Assembly: GCA_012521525.1 (NCBI GenBank)
Contig: JAAYMG010000257.1
Location: 1-14,836 of the forward strand
DNA: 14,836 nt
Direction: 5' to 3'
DNA from: Clostridiales bacterium
GTDB taxonomy: Bacteria > Bacillota > Clostridia > Oscillospirales > JAAYOS01
Shown: positions 1-7,604 of the stretch, one piece after another
Layout: each line of letters starts with the position of its first letter
Numbering within the stretch: the stretch's first letter is position 1
Translations under genes and position numbers: made by a program
The notes under the pieces: model-generated
Told to the model about the DNA's origin: nothing
Databases searched by the model: none
What the model saw: the letters and a program-made list of their open reading frames with translations, nothing else

Positions 1-810
1 AGAAAAATATTGGAAAAGGCGATCAGCGCATCCAGGGCAAGAGAAGCAGCACGCAAGGCAAGGGAACTTACCCGCAGGAAGACTGCTCTGGAAGGTGCTT
101 CACTGCCAGGAAAACTTGCCGACTGCAATGAAAAGAACCCGGAACTGACCGAACTGTTCCTGGTAGAGGGAGACTCTGCAGGAGGTTCCGCAAAACAGGG
201 ACGCGATTCGAGATACCAGGCCATCCTTCCCCTTTGGGGAAAAATGCTCAACGTAGAAAAGGCACGGCTGGACAAAGTATACGGAAACGATAAACTGATG
301 CCCGTAATAACCGCCATAGGAACGGGTATCGGTGAGGATTTCGACATAAGCGGGCTGAGATATCACAAGATCATCATCATGGCGGATGCCGACGTTGACG
401 GAAGCCATATAAGGACACTCCTCCTTACGTTTTTCTTCCGTTTCATGCGTCCCCTGGTAGAGCGGGGCCATATCTATATAGCTCAGCCGCCTCTTTACAA
501 GATCATACATGGGCAGAAAATACTCTATGCCTACAAGGACGAAGAGCGCGATGCGATAATCGAATCCATACGCAGCGAAAAGCCTAATGCGAAAATCGAG
601 GTTCAAAGAAATAAGGGTCTCGGAGAGATGGACTATACCGAACTGTGGGAAACGACTATGGATCCGGAGCGCCGAACTCTGCTCAGGGTGGAATTGTCGG
701 ACGCCGCCCATGCCGATGAGATCTTCACCATTTTGATGGGAGAAAAGGTTGAGCCTCGTCGCGAGTTTATCGAACAAAATGCCCGGTTTGTTGTCAATCT
801 TGATGTTTAG
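1..810 (+). CDS. gyrB: DNA gyrase subunit B, C-terminal part (5' end outside the window)
   Basis: This is the ATPase and strand-passage subunit of gyrase, which works with GyrA to introduce negative supercoils. The frame is open from base 1, so only the last 269 codons are present; the ATP-binding and transducer domains are missing. The TOPRIM metal-binding domain is visible: EGDSAGG begins at base 166 with the catalytic Glu, and DADVDGSHIR begins at base 385 with the paired Asp residues. QRNKGLGEMD near codon 202 and the terminal NARFVVNLDV match the usual GyrB end, so the TAG at 808-810 is a genuine stop. A TTG at 10 could be mistaken for a start, but homology extends upstream of it. gyrA follows after 49 bases in the same direction, a standard gyrBA operon. 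The identification is secure. Confidence 0.97.
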   Translation, partial: RKILEKAISASRAREAARKARELTRRKTALEGASLPGKLADCNEKNPELTELFLVEGDSAGGSAKQGRDSRYQAILPLWGKMLNVEKARLDKVYGNDKLMPVITAIGTGIGEDFDISGLRYHKIIIMADADVDGSHIRTLLLTFFFRFMRPLVERGHIYIAQPPLYKIIHGQKILYAYKDEERDAIIESIRSEKPNAKIEVQRNKGLGEMDYTELWETTMDPERRTLLRVELSDAAHADEIFTILMGEKVEPRREFIEQNARFVVNLDV

Positions 811-859
811 CGTTTTGGACCCATCGAGCGCTTCAGGCGTGGTGGGATGGAGGTAACTT

Positions 860-3343
860 ATGGAAAACGATCGAATTCTAGAGGAGCAGTCGATTGTTCC
901 GGTAGAGATAGTACGCGAGATGAAACGTTCATATATCGACTATGCCATGTCGGTCATAGTTGCGCGTGCTCTTCCGGATGTACGTGACGGTTTGAAACCG
1001 GTCCATAGACGCATACTTTACACGATGTATGAGGACGGATTGACTCCGGACAAGCCGTTCCGCAAATCAGCGACGACCGTCGGTGACGTGCTGGGAAGAT
1101 ACCATCCCCATGGAGACGCTTCGGTTTACGACGCGTTGGTACGCCTTGCGCAGGATTTTTCCCTGCGCTATCCTCTGGTGGAAGGGCACGGAAACTTCGG
1201 TTCAATCGACGGAGATCCGCCGGCTGCTTACCGTTATACTGAAGCCCGCATGTCCAGGATCGCTTTGGAGATGCTCGGTGATATAGACAAGGAAACGGTT
1301 GATTTTCAGCCCAACTTTGACAATCAGCGTAAAGAGCCTGAGGTTCTGCCTTCACGCTTCCCCAATCTGCTTGTAAACGGGTCGCAGGGTATAGCGGTAG
1401 GTATGGCTACAAATATACCTCCCCATAATCTGAAGGAGACCATTGACGCGATCGTATGCATCCTCGATAATCCCGAGGCCGACCTGGACGACCTGATGGA
1501 ACATATCAAGGGTCCCGATTTCCCGACATACGGCATCATTAGCGGCAGGGCAGGCATCAGGGCTGCATATGCGACGGGCCGGGGACGCATCAAGGTCAAA
1601 GCCCGCTCCGAGATACAGGAAATGAGCGGCAACCGGTTCAGGATCGTCGTGACAGAGTTGCCATATATGGTCAACAAGTCGCGGCTCATCGAATCGATCG
1701 CAAATTTGCACAAGGACAAGAAGATCGAAGGGATTTCCGCTCTTCGCGACGAGTCGGGCCGCCACGGGATGAAAATAGTTATTGAGCTGAAGAGGGAGGC
1801 AAATCCCCAGGTCGTCCTCAACAGGCTTTATGCCATGACCCAGATGCAGACGACTTTCGGCATCATAAATCTGGCCCTTGTCAACGGCGTCCCAAAAGTG
1901 CTTTCTTTGCGTGAGATGCTGGACGAGTACATCTCACACCAGAAAGTAGTCATTGTCCGCAGGACACAGTATGATCTGAAGAAAGCGGAAGAGCGCGCTC
2001 ACATATTGGAAGGCCTGCACATAGCAGTCGAAAACATAGACGAAGTCATACGCATAATACGTTCCAGCTATGATGACGCAAAGCAGCGCCTGATGGAGAG
2101 GTTCGATCTCTCTGACGCCCAGGGGCAGGCAATTATAGACATGCGTCTGGGCAGACTGCAGGGCCTTGAGATCGAGAAGATCGAAAACGAACTGCGTGAG
2201 CTGCGTTTGAAGATAGAAGATTATAAGGATATCCTGGCGAATGAAAGCAGGGTAATAGCGATCCTGAAGGAAGAACTGCTGCAAATCAGCAAAAAGTTCG
2301 GGGATGAACGCCGCACCGAGATAGAGCAGGTCGAGGATGAGCTGGACATTGAAGACCTGATAGATAAAACGGATTGTGTATACACCCTTACCCATCTTGG
2401 TTATATAAAGCGGCAGGATTGCGATGTATACCGCACGCAACGCCGGGGCGGCAGAGGCATATCCGCAATGACCACCAGGGAAGAGGATTTTGCGGAGACC
2501 ATATTCGTCGCTTCATCCCATGACATGATACTTTTCTTTACCAACCAGGGAAGGATCTATAACAAGAAGGGATACATGATACCCGAATCGGGCCGTACTG
2601 CAAAGGGTATGAATATAGTAAATCTCCTGCCCCTTGAACCTGAAGAAAAGGTGACCGCCATGATCCCGGTACAGGAGTTCACGGATGAAGAGTACCTTGT
2701 TATGACGACCAAAAAGGGAACGGTCAAGCGTACGAAGCTCTCTGATTTTGATACCGTTCGAAAAGGCGGCATACGTGCTCTGACACTTGAAGAAGGGGAT
2801 GAGCTGATATCGGTCCGCCGCACAGACGGCAACCAGAAGATAATCATCGCTACGAGGAACGGGATGGCGATCTGCTTTGATGAGAACGACATCCGACCGA
2901 TGGGAAGGTCGGCGATCGGTGTCCGAGGGATACGCCTTGAGGGTGACGACTATGTCATCGGAGCGGTGCAGACCATTACCGGCGGGACCCTGCTGACGAT
3001 CACCGAGAACGGGTATGGAAAGCGTACTCCCGTTGATGAGTATTTAAGAGGCGGTGAAGATGAAAGACAGCCGCAGCGCCGCGGAGGAAAAGGTCTGCTC
3101 AACTACCGGATCACGGAAAAGACAGGCTTTGTGGCTGCCGTCCTCATGGTAACCGAAGAAGACGATATTATCGTTATTTCGGACGACGGTACTCTAATAA
3201 GGATGCCGTCTACGGACATCAATATCTATTCGAGGGCAACACAGGGCGTAATAGTGATGCGGGTAAATGAAGGTTCACGGGTGATTGGAGCGGCACGCCT
3301 GGACCGCGAAGAAAGTAACTGCAGCGATGGTAAGGGCGAATAG
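860..3343 (+). CDS. gyrA: DNA gyrase subunit A
   Basis: This is the DNA cleavage and wrapping subunit of gyrase, complete at 827 aa. A GGAGGT site at 849-854 precedes the ATG. The breakage-reunion domain covers about residues 10-500, with the catalytic tyrosine at Y126 in AAYRYTEAR. The quinolone region reads HPHGDASVYD at 82-91, so the position equivalent to E. coli Ser83 is Ala87 and that of Asp87 is Asp91. The C-terminal beta-pinwheel (about 503-815) holds the GyrA box QRRGGRG at 527-533, which separates gyrase from topoisomerase IV. A second near-identical motif, QRRGGKG, lies at 739-745. The tail after residue 812 is short and unconserved. It ends in TAG just before a 33-bp tandem repeat and a terminator. 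Co-transcription with gyrB is inferred from spacing and orientation. Identity is near certain. Confidence 0.98.
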   Translation: MENDRILEEQSIVPVEIVREMKRSYIDYAMSVIVARALPDVRDGLKPVHRRILYTMYEDGLTPDKPFRKSATTVGDVLGRYHPHGDASVYDALVRLAQDFSLRYPLVEGHGNFGSIDGDPPAAYRYTEARMSRIALEMLGDIDKETVDFQPNFDNQRKEPEVLPSRFPNLLVNGSQGIAVGMATNIPPHNLKETIDAIVCILDNPEADLDDLMEHIKGPDFPTYGIISGRAGIRAAYATGRGRIKVKARSEIQEMSGNRFRIVVTELPYMVNKSRLIESIANLHKDKKIEGISALRDESGRHGMKIVIELKREANPQVVLNRLYAMTQMQTTFGIINLALVNGVPKVLSLREMLDEYISHQKVVIVRRTQYDLKKAEERAHILEGLHIAVENIDEVIRIIRSSYDDAKQRLMERFDLSDAQGQAIIDMRLGRLQGLEIEKIENELRELRLKIEDYKDILANESRVIAILKEELLQISKKFGDERRTEIEQVEDELDIEDLIDKTDCVYTLTHLGYIKRQDCDVYRTQRRGGRGISAMTTREEDFAETIFVASSHDMILFFTNQGRIYNKKGYMIPESGRTAKGMNIVNLLPLEPEEKVTAMIPVQEFTDEEYLVMTTKKGTVKRTKLSDFDTVRKGGIRALTLEEGDELISVRRTDGNQKIIIATRNGMAICFDENDIRPMGRSAIGVRGIRLEGDDYVIGAVQTITGGTLLTITENGYGKRTPVDEYLRGGEDERQPQRRGGKGLLNYRITEKTGFVAAVLMVTEEDDIIVISDDGTLIRMPSTDINIYSRATQGVIVMRVNEGSRVIGAARLDREESNCSDGKGE

Positions 3344-3353
3344 CTGCAGCGAA

Positions 3354-3419
3354 GGAATGAACAAGGACAAGAATAGATCCAAAAAAGGAATGAACAAGGA
3401 CAAGAATAGATCCAAAAAA
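3354..3419 (+). repeat. 33-bp tandem duplication just after gyrA
   Basis: Two identical 33-bp units lie head to tail at 3354-3386 and 3387-3419. A decayed, shortened third copy can be traced to about 3440. The unit is purine-rich and ends in six A residues. Because 33 is a multiple of three, every frame repeats. One frame gives a lysine-rich 11-residue unit (MNKDKNRSKKG) twice, from ATG 3357 to TAA 3431. The same frame is open back to an ATG at 3327 inside the gyrA end. No well-placed ribosome site supports translation: AAGGA directly abuts the ATG. A shorter 12-bp direct repeat with one mismatch (3319-3330 and 3344-3355) flanks the gyrA stop. Replication slippage is the simplest explanation. 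Confidence 0.9.
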
Positions 3420-3444
3420 GGAAAAGAATAAACCCAAAAAGCAA

Positions 3445-3481
3445 AAGAGTCGCATTTCTGCCTGGTGCAAATGCGGCTCTT
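3445..3481 (+). terminator. Hairpin terminator of the gyrBA transcript
   Basis: A 13-bp stem pairs 3445-3457 with 3469-3481 and includes one G-T pair; the loop is 11 nt. The bases after it are AT-rich but lack a long T run, so it may be only moderately efficient. It lies about 100 bases after the gyrA stop and is the only strong hairpin before the convergent AEC gene. Confidence 0.7.
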
Positions 3482-3691
3482 ATTAATCTTATAGTAGAAT
3501 GTGGTATTTGGATGATGCTAATATGGGGGATAATTTGATGCTTATATTGGTATGACTCAATTTACTGGTTTTCATTTCGCAACCGTAACAGACCGGAGGT
3601 GTTACCAATATTTATTAAATCAAGTCTATATGCTGACATGTGATAACCATGACATATGTATTGCATGACATGTATTATATGAGCATGAGAA
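3482..3691. other. AT-rich convergent gap with a CATG cluster
   Basis: This gap separates the 3' ends of gyrA and the AEC gene, and I see no gene in it. A 6-bp inverted repeat (3585-3590 with 3600-3605, 9-nt loop) contains an orphan GGAGGTG. It is followed only by a 14-codon frame from GTG 3600. From 3637 to 3704, running into the AEC 3' end, the tetramer CATG occurs seven times (3637, 3648, 3664, 3669, 3684, 3695, 3701). Two paired blocks in the same register (3637-3644 with 3691-3698, and 3648-3651 with 3684-3687) make an imperfect hairpin. It could serve as a weak terminator for the minus-strand transcript, but it has no T tract on that strand. Confidence 0.5.
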
Positions 3692-4621
3692 TCACATGAT
3701 CATGATTTTGCTGAACAGCAAAGTTACCAGCGGTATTGTTATGACGGACAGGATCGTACTTACCGTAACGGCGCCTGTGCCGTAATCCGGCTCATACCCG
3801 TAATTTGCGGGGAACATGGCTGCAAGCGCCGCAATAGGGCAAGCCGAGGCGACAAAATTGGCCGTTGTAGAGAAATTGTTTGCCGGGAATACCAGGTACA
3901 CCGGGATCATCAACAAGGGAATGACGATCAGTCTGAGAAAAGAAATATAGTATACCCTCGGATTTGCAAAGTAAGGCAGTATCTTTGTCCGGGCCATATA
4001 GGTCCCGACCAGGATCATTGCGATAGGGGTATTCATGTTTGCGATAAATCCGATCGCTGTGGAAACGGGCGACGGAAGCTTTATTGAGAATATGAACAAT
4101 ATCTGTCCGATCAGGATCGAAATCACGCCGGGATTCAATATGATTTTTTTCAGTGTGTCTTTGACACTTGAGCGGCCGGTAAGGATCAGAACGCCTACCG
4201 TCCACTGTGTCAGGTTGAACACCATTACGTAAACAGATGCGAGGATTATATTATCGCTGCCTATAAGGGCCGAGACGAGGGGAATTCCCATGAAACCGCC
4301 GTTAGAGAACATTACTGCAAACCGTTCAAGCTTGTTCCTCGGCTCTTTTCCCCTGATAAAAATAAAAGAGACTATGATGGCCAGAAAATGTGAAATGACC
4401 GCAAGAATGAATGTTTTCAGCAGGACTTCGAAAAGATCCCTATCAAAGGGGCGATTGTATGTAGATATGAGCAAACAAGGCGTGACCGCATAAAGCAAAA
4501 GCTTGTTTATTTCACTCGACCCCTGGCGGGAGATCCAGTCTTTTTTCGCAAAAAAATAACCCACTCCTATCAGAATGAACATTACCAGGACCTGGATACC
4601 CGCGGTTTTAGCCATTTCCAA
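3692..4621 (-). CDS. AEC-family permease (auxin efflux carrier/Mem_trans fold)
   Basis: This is a polytopic inner-membrane carrier of about 309 aa from the Mem_trans family, whose bacterial members mostly export or exchange organic acids or other small metabolites. The substrate cannot be read from sequence. Hydrophobic segments run through the whole chain, starting with IQVLVMFILIGVGYFFA. Family-like features include SNGGFMGIPLV in the first half, NPGVISILIGQ, MNTPIAMILVGTYMA, and a C-terminal block with CPIAALAAMFPANYG. On the minus strand a GGAGG lies 8 nt before TTG 4621; ATG 4615 is the alternative. A TTG at 4636 overlaps the ribosome site itself and is unlikely. It lies 84 bases downstream of the MATE gene on the same strand, so co-transcription is likely. 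Family assignment is firm, function is not. Confidence 0.88.
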   Translation of the reverse strand: MEMAKTAGIQVLVMFILIGVGYFFAKKDWISRQGSSEINKLLLYAVTPCLLISTYNRPFDRDLFEVLLKTFILAVISHFLAIIVSFIFIRGKEPRNKLERFAVMFSNGGFMGIPLVSALIGSDNIILASVYVMVFNLTQWTVGVLILTGRSSVKDTLKKIILNPGVISILIGQILFIFSIKLPSPVSTAIGFIANMNTPIAMILVGTYMARTKILPYFANPRVYYISFLRLIVIPLLMIPVYLVFPANNFSTTANFVASACPIAALAAMFPANYGYEPDYGTGAVTVSTILSVITIPLVTLLFSKIMIM

Positions 4622-4705
4622 GACAGTTTCCTCCAAATATGCAGATTAAATGAAAGCAAATTCTATGACAGCAGAAATCGTATGATCACATTGAAGATCG
4701 CATGC

Positions 4706-6097
4706 TCAATGAACTGCGAGATTTTCTTTGTTTTCGGCATAGGGAAGGGTATCGACCGGCTTTTTCCGTCCGTTCCAGAAGTTGAAGACTGCGCGTATCA
4801 GGTAGCCTGCTGAACGGCCTATCCAGTCCAGATACATTCCCGACCAGATGCCGAGGACTCCCCAATCGAATCGTTTGACCAATAACCATGAGCCTGTTAC
4901 CCTGAAGATCAAAAGGCTCATCAGCGATATGTACATGGTCCATTTTGCATCTCCGACCGAACGCAGGGCAAGGGGAAGGATGAATGAAAAAGACCATGCG
5001 ATCGGTACCATGATGCATGACGAATAAATTATCTGTTTTACGAGGCCTATTGTTTCCTGTGCGGGACCGTAGAATTTAACGATAATGTCCAGTAATGGCA
5101 GTATGGGGACATAGTTGAGGATCTGGAAGGCGGATGAATATAAACAGAGCTTCAACATGAGCTTTTTTGCCGAAAGAAACTGACCGGCGCCATAAGCCTG
5201 TCCTACGATCGTTACCGTTACGATCTGGAAGGCTGTTCCGGACAGGGTGAGGAGCCCGAAAATAGAATTTCCTATTGCGTTTGCATGCAGGGCCAATGTA
5301 CCCATTTCCGACAACAGGGTGCTCAGGAATATCCTTGAACCCTGAAATATTATCGAATCTATGCCGGTGGGGACACCTACCTTGAAAATAGGTGCCAACA
5401 CGTACCATTCAAACCTTTTTGCCGCTCCAGAAAACGGAACGGGCCCGTTCGACTTTAACAAAACGACATAAGACATGATACCAGATGTTATCCTCGCAAG
5501 CAACATTGCGATCGATACACCGTATACTCCTATTCCCGCTCCGAATATGAGAATAGAAGCTACGGCCAGGTTGACGATGTTTGAAAGAGCGGAGGATATC
5601 ATGGGAGTACGCGTGTTTCCGGCGGCGCGCATTATTCCGGCAGAAGCGGAGTACAGTCCCAAAAAGGGATAACTTATGCCGGAGAATATCAGATATATGT
5701 ATCCGGCATCCAGCACATCGGGGTCCGCTGAACCGTATAGCAGGGAAAGCAAGGACTTCCCAAATGTTATGGTGATCACACCCAAAAGCGCGGCCGACAA
5801 TGTGCAGATAGAAACCGCCTGTCTAGCTGTTTCTTCTGCCCTGGCAGCTTTGGAAGCTCCTATGTATTGGGCGATAACTACCGTTGCTCCTGAGGCAAGG
5901 GCGTTGAAGACATTGAAAACCAGGAAGTTGATCTGATCCACAAGGCTTACTCCGGATACTGCATATGCACCGACATTGGAGACCATAATAGTCGAGACGA
6001 AACCAATGAATATGGTCAGTCCCTGCTCGATGAGTGCAGGCCAGTAAAGCCTGAGAAAAAGGGATCTTTCTTTTGCTGGAGTGTATATGTCAGACAT
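4706..6097 (-). CDS. MATE-family efflux transporter
   Basis: This is a predicted 463-residue multidrug/toxin exporter driven by a Na+ or H+ gradient, of the usual MATE length and with about twelve hydrophobic segments. Visible family features are the N-terminal LYWPALIEQGLTIFIGFVST, the VSLVDQINFLVFNVFNALA region of the first bundle, GASKAARAEETARQAV, GIMRAAGNTRTPM, and the second-half repeat VGVPTGIDSIIFQGSR with VGQAYGAGQ. AAGGAG lies 9 nt before the ATG at 6097. An upstream in-frame extension to 6208 has no ribosome site and does not resemble the family N-terminus. It heads a probable two-gene minus-strand unit with the AEC permease and is divergent from the YmdB-type gene. The substrate is unknown; a drug, a metabolite or an envelope compound are all possible. 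Confidence 0.92.
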   Translation of the reverse strand: MSDIYTPAKERSLFLRLYWPALIEQGLTIFIGFVSTIMVSNVGAYAVSGVSLVDQINFLVFNVFNALASGATVVIAQYIGASKAARAEETARQAVSICTLSAALLGVITITFGKSLLSLLYGSADPDVLDAGYIYLIFSGISYPFLGLYSASAGIMRAAGNTRTPMISSALSNIVNLAVASILIFGAGIGVYGVSIAMLLARITSGIMSYVVLLKSNGPVPFSGAAKRFEWYVLAPIFKVGVPTGIDSIIFQGSRIFLSTLLSEMGTLALHANAIGNSIFGLLTLSGTAFQIVTVTIVGQAYGAGQFLSAKKLMLKLCLYSSAFQILNYVPILPLLDIIVKFYGPAQETIGLVKQIIYSSCIMVPIAWSFSFILPLALRSVGDAKWTMYISLMSLLIFRVTGSWLLVKRFDWGVLGIWSGMYLDWIGRSAGYLIRAVFNFWNGRKKPVDTLPYAENKENLAVH

Positions 6098-6120
6098 ATG
6101 TGATCGCTCCTTATGCTGAT

Positions 6121-6148
6121 ATATTACACTCTTTTTTGCAAAAAGCAA
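6121..6148 (-). promoter_or_regulatory. Possible promoter of the MATE-AEC unit
   Basis: Read on the minus strand, TTGCTT (6143-6148) and TAATAT (6121-6126) are separated by 16 bases and lie just upstream of the MATE ribosome site. The match is moderate, and the AT-rich region offers other candidates. Confidence 0.35.
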
Positions 6149-6194
6149 GAAAAGAATAAAATGAAAAGCGGGTATATGAACAGGATATAATTCA

Positions 6195-6223
6195 TTGAAG
6201 ATTTGCACGGCAGCATATATAAT
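6195..6223 (+). promoter_or_regulatory. Sigma-A-type promoter of the YmdB-type gene
   Basis: TTGAAG (6195-6200), a 17-base spacer and a perfect TATAAT (6218-6223) form a good housekeeping promoter. Transcription would begin near 6230, leaving a leader of about 85 nt before the ATG at 6315. I see no strong terminator-like hairpin in the leader. Confidence 0.6.
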
Positions 6224-6314
6224 ATTAAAAGGATAGGATAAGACTGAAATGTTTGTTTGAACGGATTTTTATACGGATACATGAAAGCAGATATTTTGAA
6301 GGAAAGGACGGCCT

Positions 6315-7085
6315 ATGCTGATTTTTACGGTTGGAGACGTGGTGTCGGACAGCGGGATCCGGCTGCTTGAAAAGACACTGCGCCCGTTCAAAAAACTTAA
6401 AGGTATCCATTTCACGATCGTCAACGCGGAAAACGCCTCAGGCATGGGTTTGGTTCCCGAACAGGCTGACAGGATCTACAATGCGGGTGCCGATTTGATC
6501 ACTCTTGGAAACCATGCATTTTCAAGGCGCGAAATGCTGTCATATGTTGAAGACCAGCCGTATATCCTCAGGCCGGAAAATTACACTCATTACAACCCCG
6601 GAAAGGGGCATGGGGTATATGTGGCAGAAAACGGGCAGCAGTTGGCTGTGATATGCCTGATCGGCAGGGTATTTATGCAAAACCAGGCAGAAAACCCTTT
6701 CTTTATAGCGGACAGGGTCATTCAGAAACTGGATGCGAAAATAAAATGCGTTGAAATACACGGAGAAGCGACCAGTGAAAAGTCGGCATTGGCATGGTAT
6801 CTGGACGGAAGGGTTTCTGTGGTTTATGGGACCCACACACATGTTCAGACCGCGGATGAGCGCATACTTCCAAAGGGCACGGGTTATATCTCGGATATCG
6901 GTATGACCGGTCCTGTTGACTCGGTGCTCGGCATGGACCCGGAAACTTCAGTCGAAAGACTGCTGGGGGTACCTCAGATAAAGTATAAACCGGCTTCGGG
7001 GGCCTGCATGCTGCAGGGAGCACTGTTCGAAGTCGATGACAATACCGGGCGATGCCTTTCGGTTGAGAGGATCAGGCTGAGCTAG
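6315..7085 (+). CDS. ymdB: YmdB-type metallophosphodiesterase (TIGR00282 family)
   Basis: This is a dinuclear-metal phosphodiesterase. Family members hydrolyse cyclic nucleotides in vitro, and the B. subtilis protein affects biofilm and RNase Y-linked gene expression. At 256 aa it is close to the usual length. All expected metal ligands are present: D8 in GDVV, E39 and N40 in NAEN, N66 and H67 in GNH, H149 in IHGEATSEK, and H174 and H176 in GTHTHVQTADERILPKGT. The DIGMTGPVDSVLGM block after residue 195 is also typical. The ATG at 6315 follows an AAGGAAAGGA stretch. In many Bacillota the gene sits after rny; here it is a single gene between a divergent exporter and the darA unit, with its own promoter. 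No obvious terminator follows it, so some read-through into darA is possible. Confidence 0.93.
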   Translation: MLIFTVGDVVSDSGIRLLEKTLRPFKKLKGIHFTIVNAENASGMGLVPEQADRIYNAGADLITLGNHAFSRREMLSYVEDQPYILRPENYTHYNPGKGHGVYVAENGQQLAVICLIGRVFMQNQAENPFFIADRVIQKLDAKIKCVEIHGEATSEKSALAWYLDGRVSVVYGTHTHVQTADERILPKGTGYISDIGMTGPVDSVLGMDPETSVERLLGVPQIKYKPASGACMLQGALFEVDDNTGRCLSVERIRLS

Positions 7086-7168
7086 AAAATCTGAGAGCGT
7101 GCGAAAATCCATATGAAGTCAAAAGTTCGCGATTAATGCAAAACCGCATATAATGGCACAAAAAAATA

Positions 7169-7197
7169 TCGCAAATTTTCAAAGTTCATATTATAAT
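7169..7197 (+). promoter_or_regulatory. Possible promoter of the darA-holB-ricT-mnmG-rsmG unit
   Basis: A perfect TATAAT lies at 7192-7197, about 84 bases before the darA ATG. The -35 region is poor: TCGCAA at 7169-7174, spacer 17. A second TATAAT at 7149-7154 also lacks a good -35. One of these may be recognised by an activator-dependent or alternative holoenzyme. Confidence 0.35.
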
Positions 7198-7280
7198 AGA
7201 AATTGAAAGCATCCGGTTCAAAACGTGTTGCGTATCCAATTTCGGTTCAGGATCTGTGCTTTGTTGTAAAGGAGGCGCTT

Positions 7281-7604
7281 ATGAAGCTGGTTTTTGCTAT
7301 AGTCAGTCATGATGACGCACATAACGTGATCCATACCCTTACCAGAGAAGGTTTTTCGGTTACAAAGCTGGCGACTACGGGCGGTTTCCTTATGGCGGGA
7401 AACACGACGATACTGATCGGTGTATCGGATGAAAAAGTAGACGATGCGATCGAAATCATTAAAAGGACTTCCCGCAGCAGAAAGCAGGCAGTACCTACCG
7501 TTACCGAACCCGGTATGGCGATCCACTCAACCATGCCGGTAGAGGTGAATGTAGGCGGAGCGACGATATTCGTACTTAACATAGATAGGTTTGAAAAGTT
7601 TTGA
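7281..7604 (+). CDS. darA: Cyclic di-AMP receptor, PII-like (DarA/PstA/YaaQ)
   Basis: This is a small trimeric PII-like cytosolic protein that binds c-di-AMP, of 107 aa against about 109 in B. subtilis. The signature TKLATTGGFLMAGNTT (28-43) includes T28, F36, L37 and N41, known contacts in PstA structures. The C-terminal PVEVNVGGATIFVLNIDRF strand is well kept. Two departures stand out. Residue 26, an Arg in the B. subtilis and Staphylococcus proteins as I recall them, is Ser here. The large B-loop (about 70-86) lacks the usual SPMGG-ADSY sequence. AAAGGAGG at 7268-7275 fixes the ATG at 7281; the frame is open upstream to a TTG at 7203 without support. The stop overlaps the holB start by four bases, so translation is probably coupled. 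The usual neighbour yaaR is absent. Confidence 0.93.
   Translation: MKLVFAIVSHDDAHNVIHTLTREGFSVTKLATTGGFLMAGNTTILIGVSDEKVDDAIEIIKRTSRSRKQAVPTVTEPGMAIHSTMPVEVNVGGATIFVLNIDRFEKF

Noticed and set aside
100..777. A 225-codon minus-strand frame opposite gyrB
   Set aside because: The plus strand has clear TOPRIM motifs over the same span, and the minus frame shows no family features.
3226..3444. Minus-strand frames with a repeated hydrophobic FGSILVLVHSF segment
   Set aside because: They are the complement of the 33-bp tandem repeat and of gyrA, with no start context; the repeat appears in every frame.
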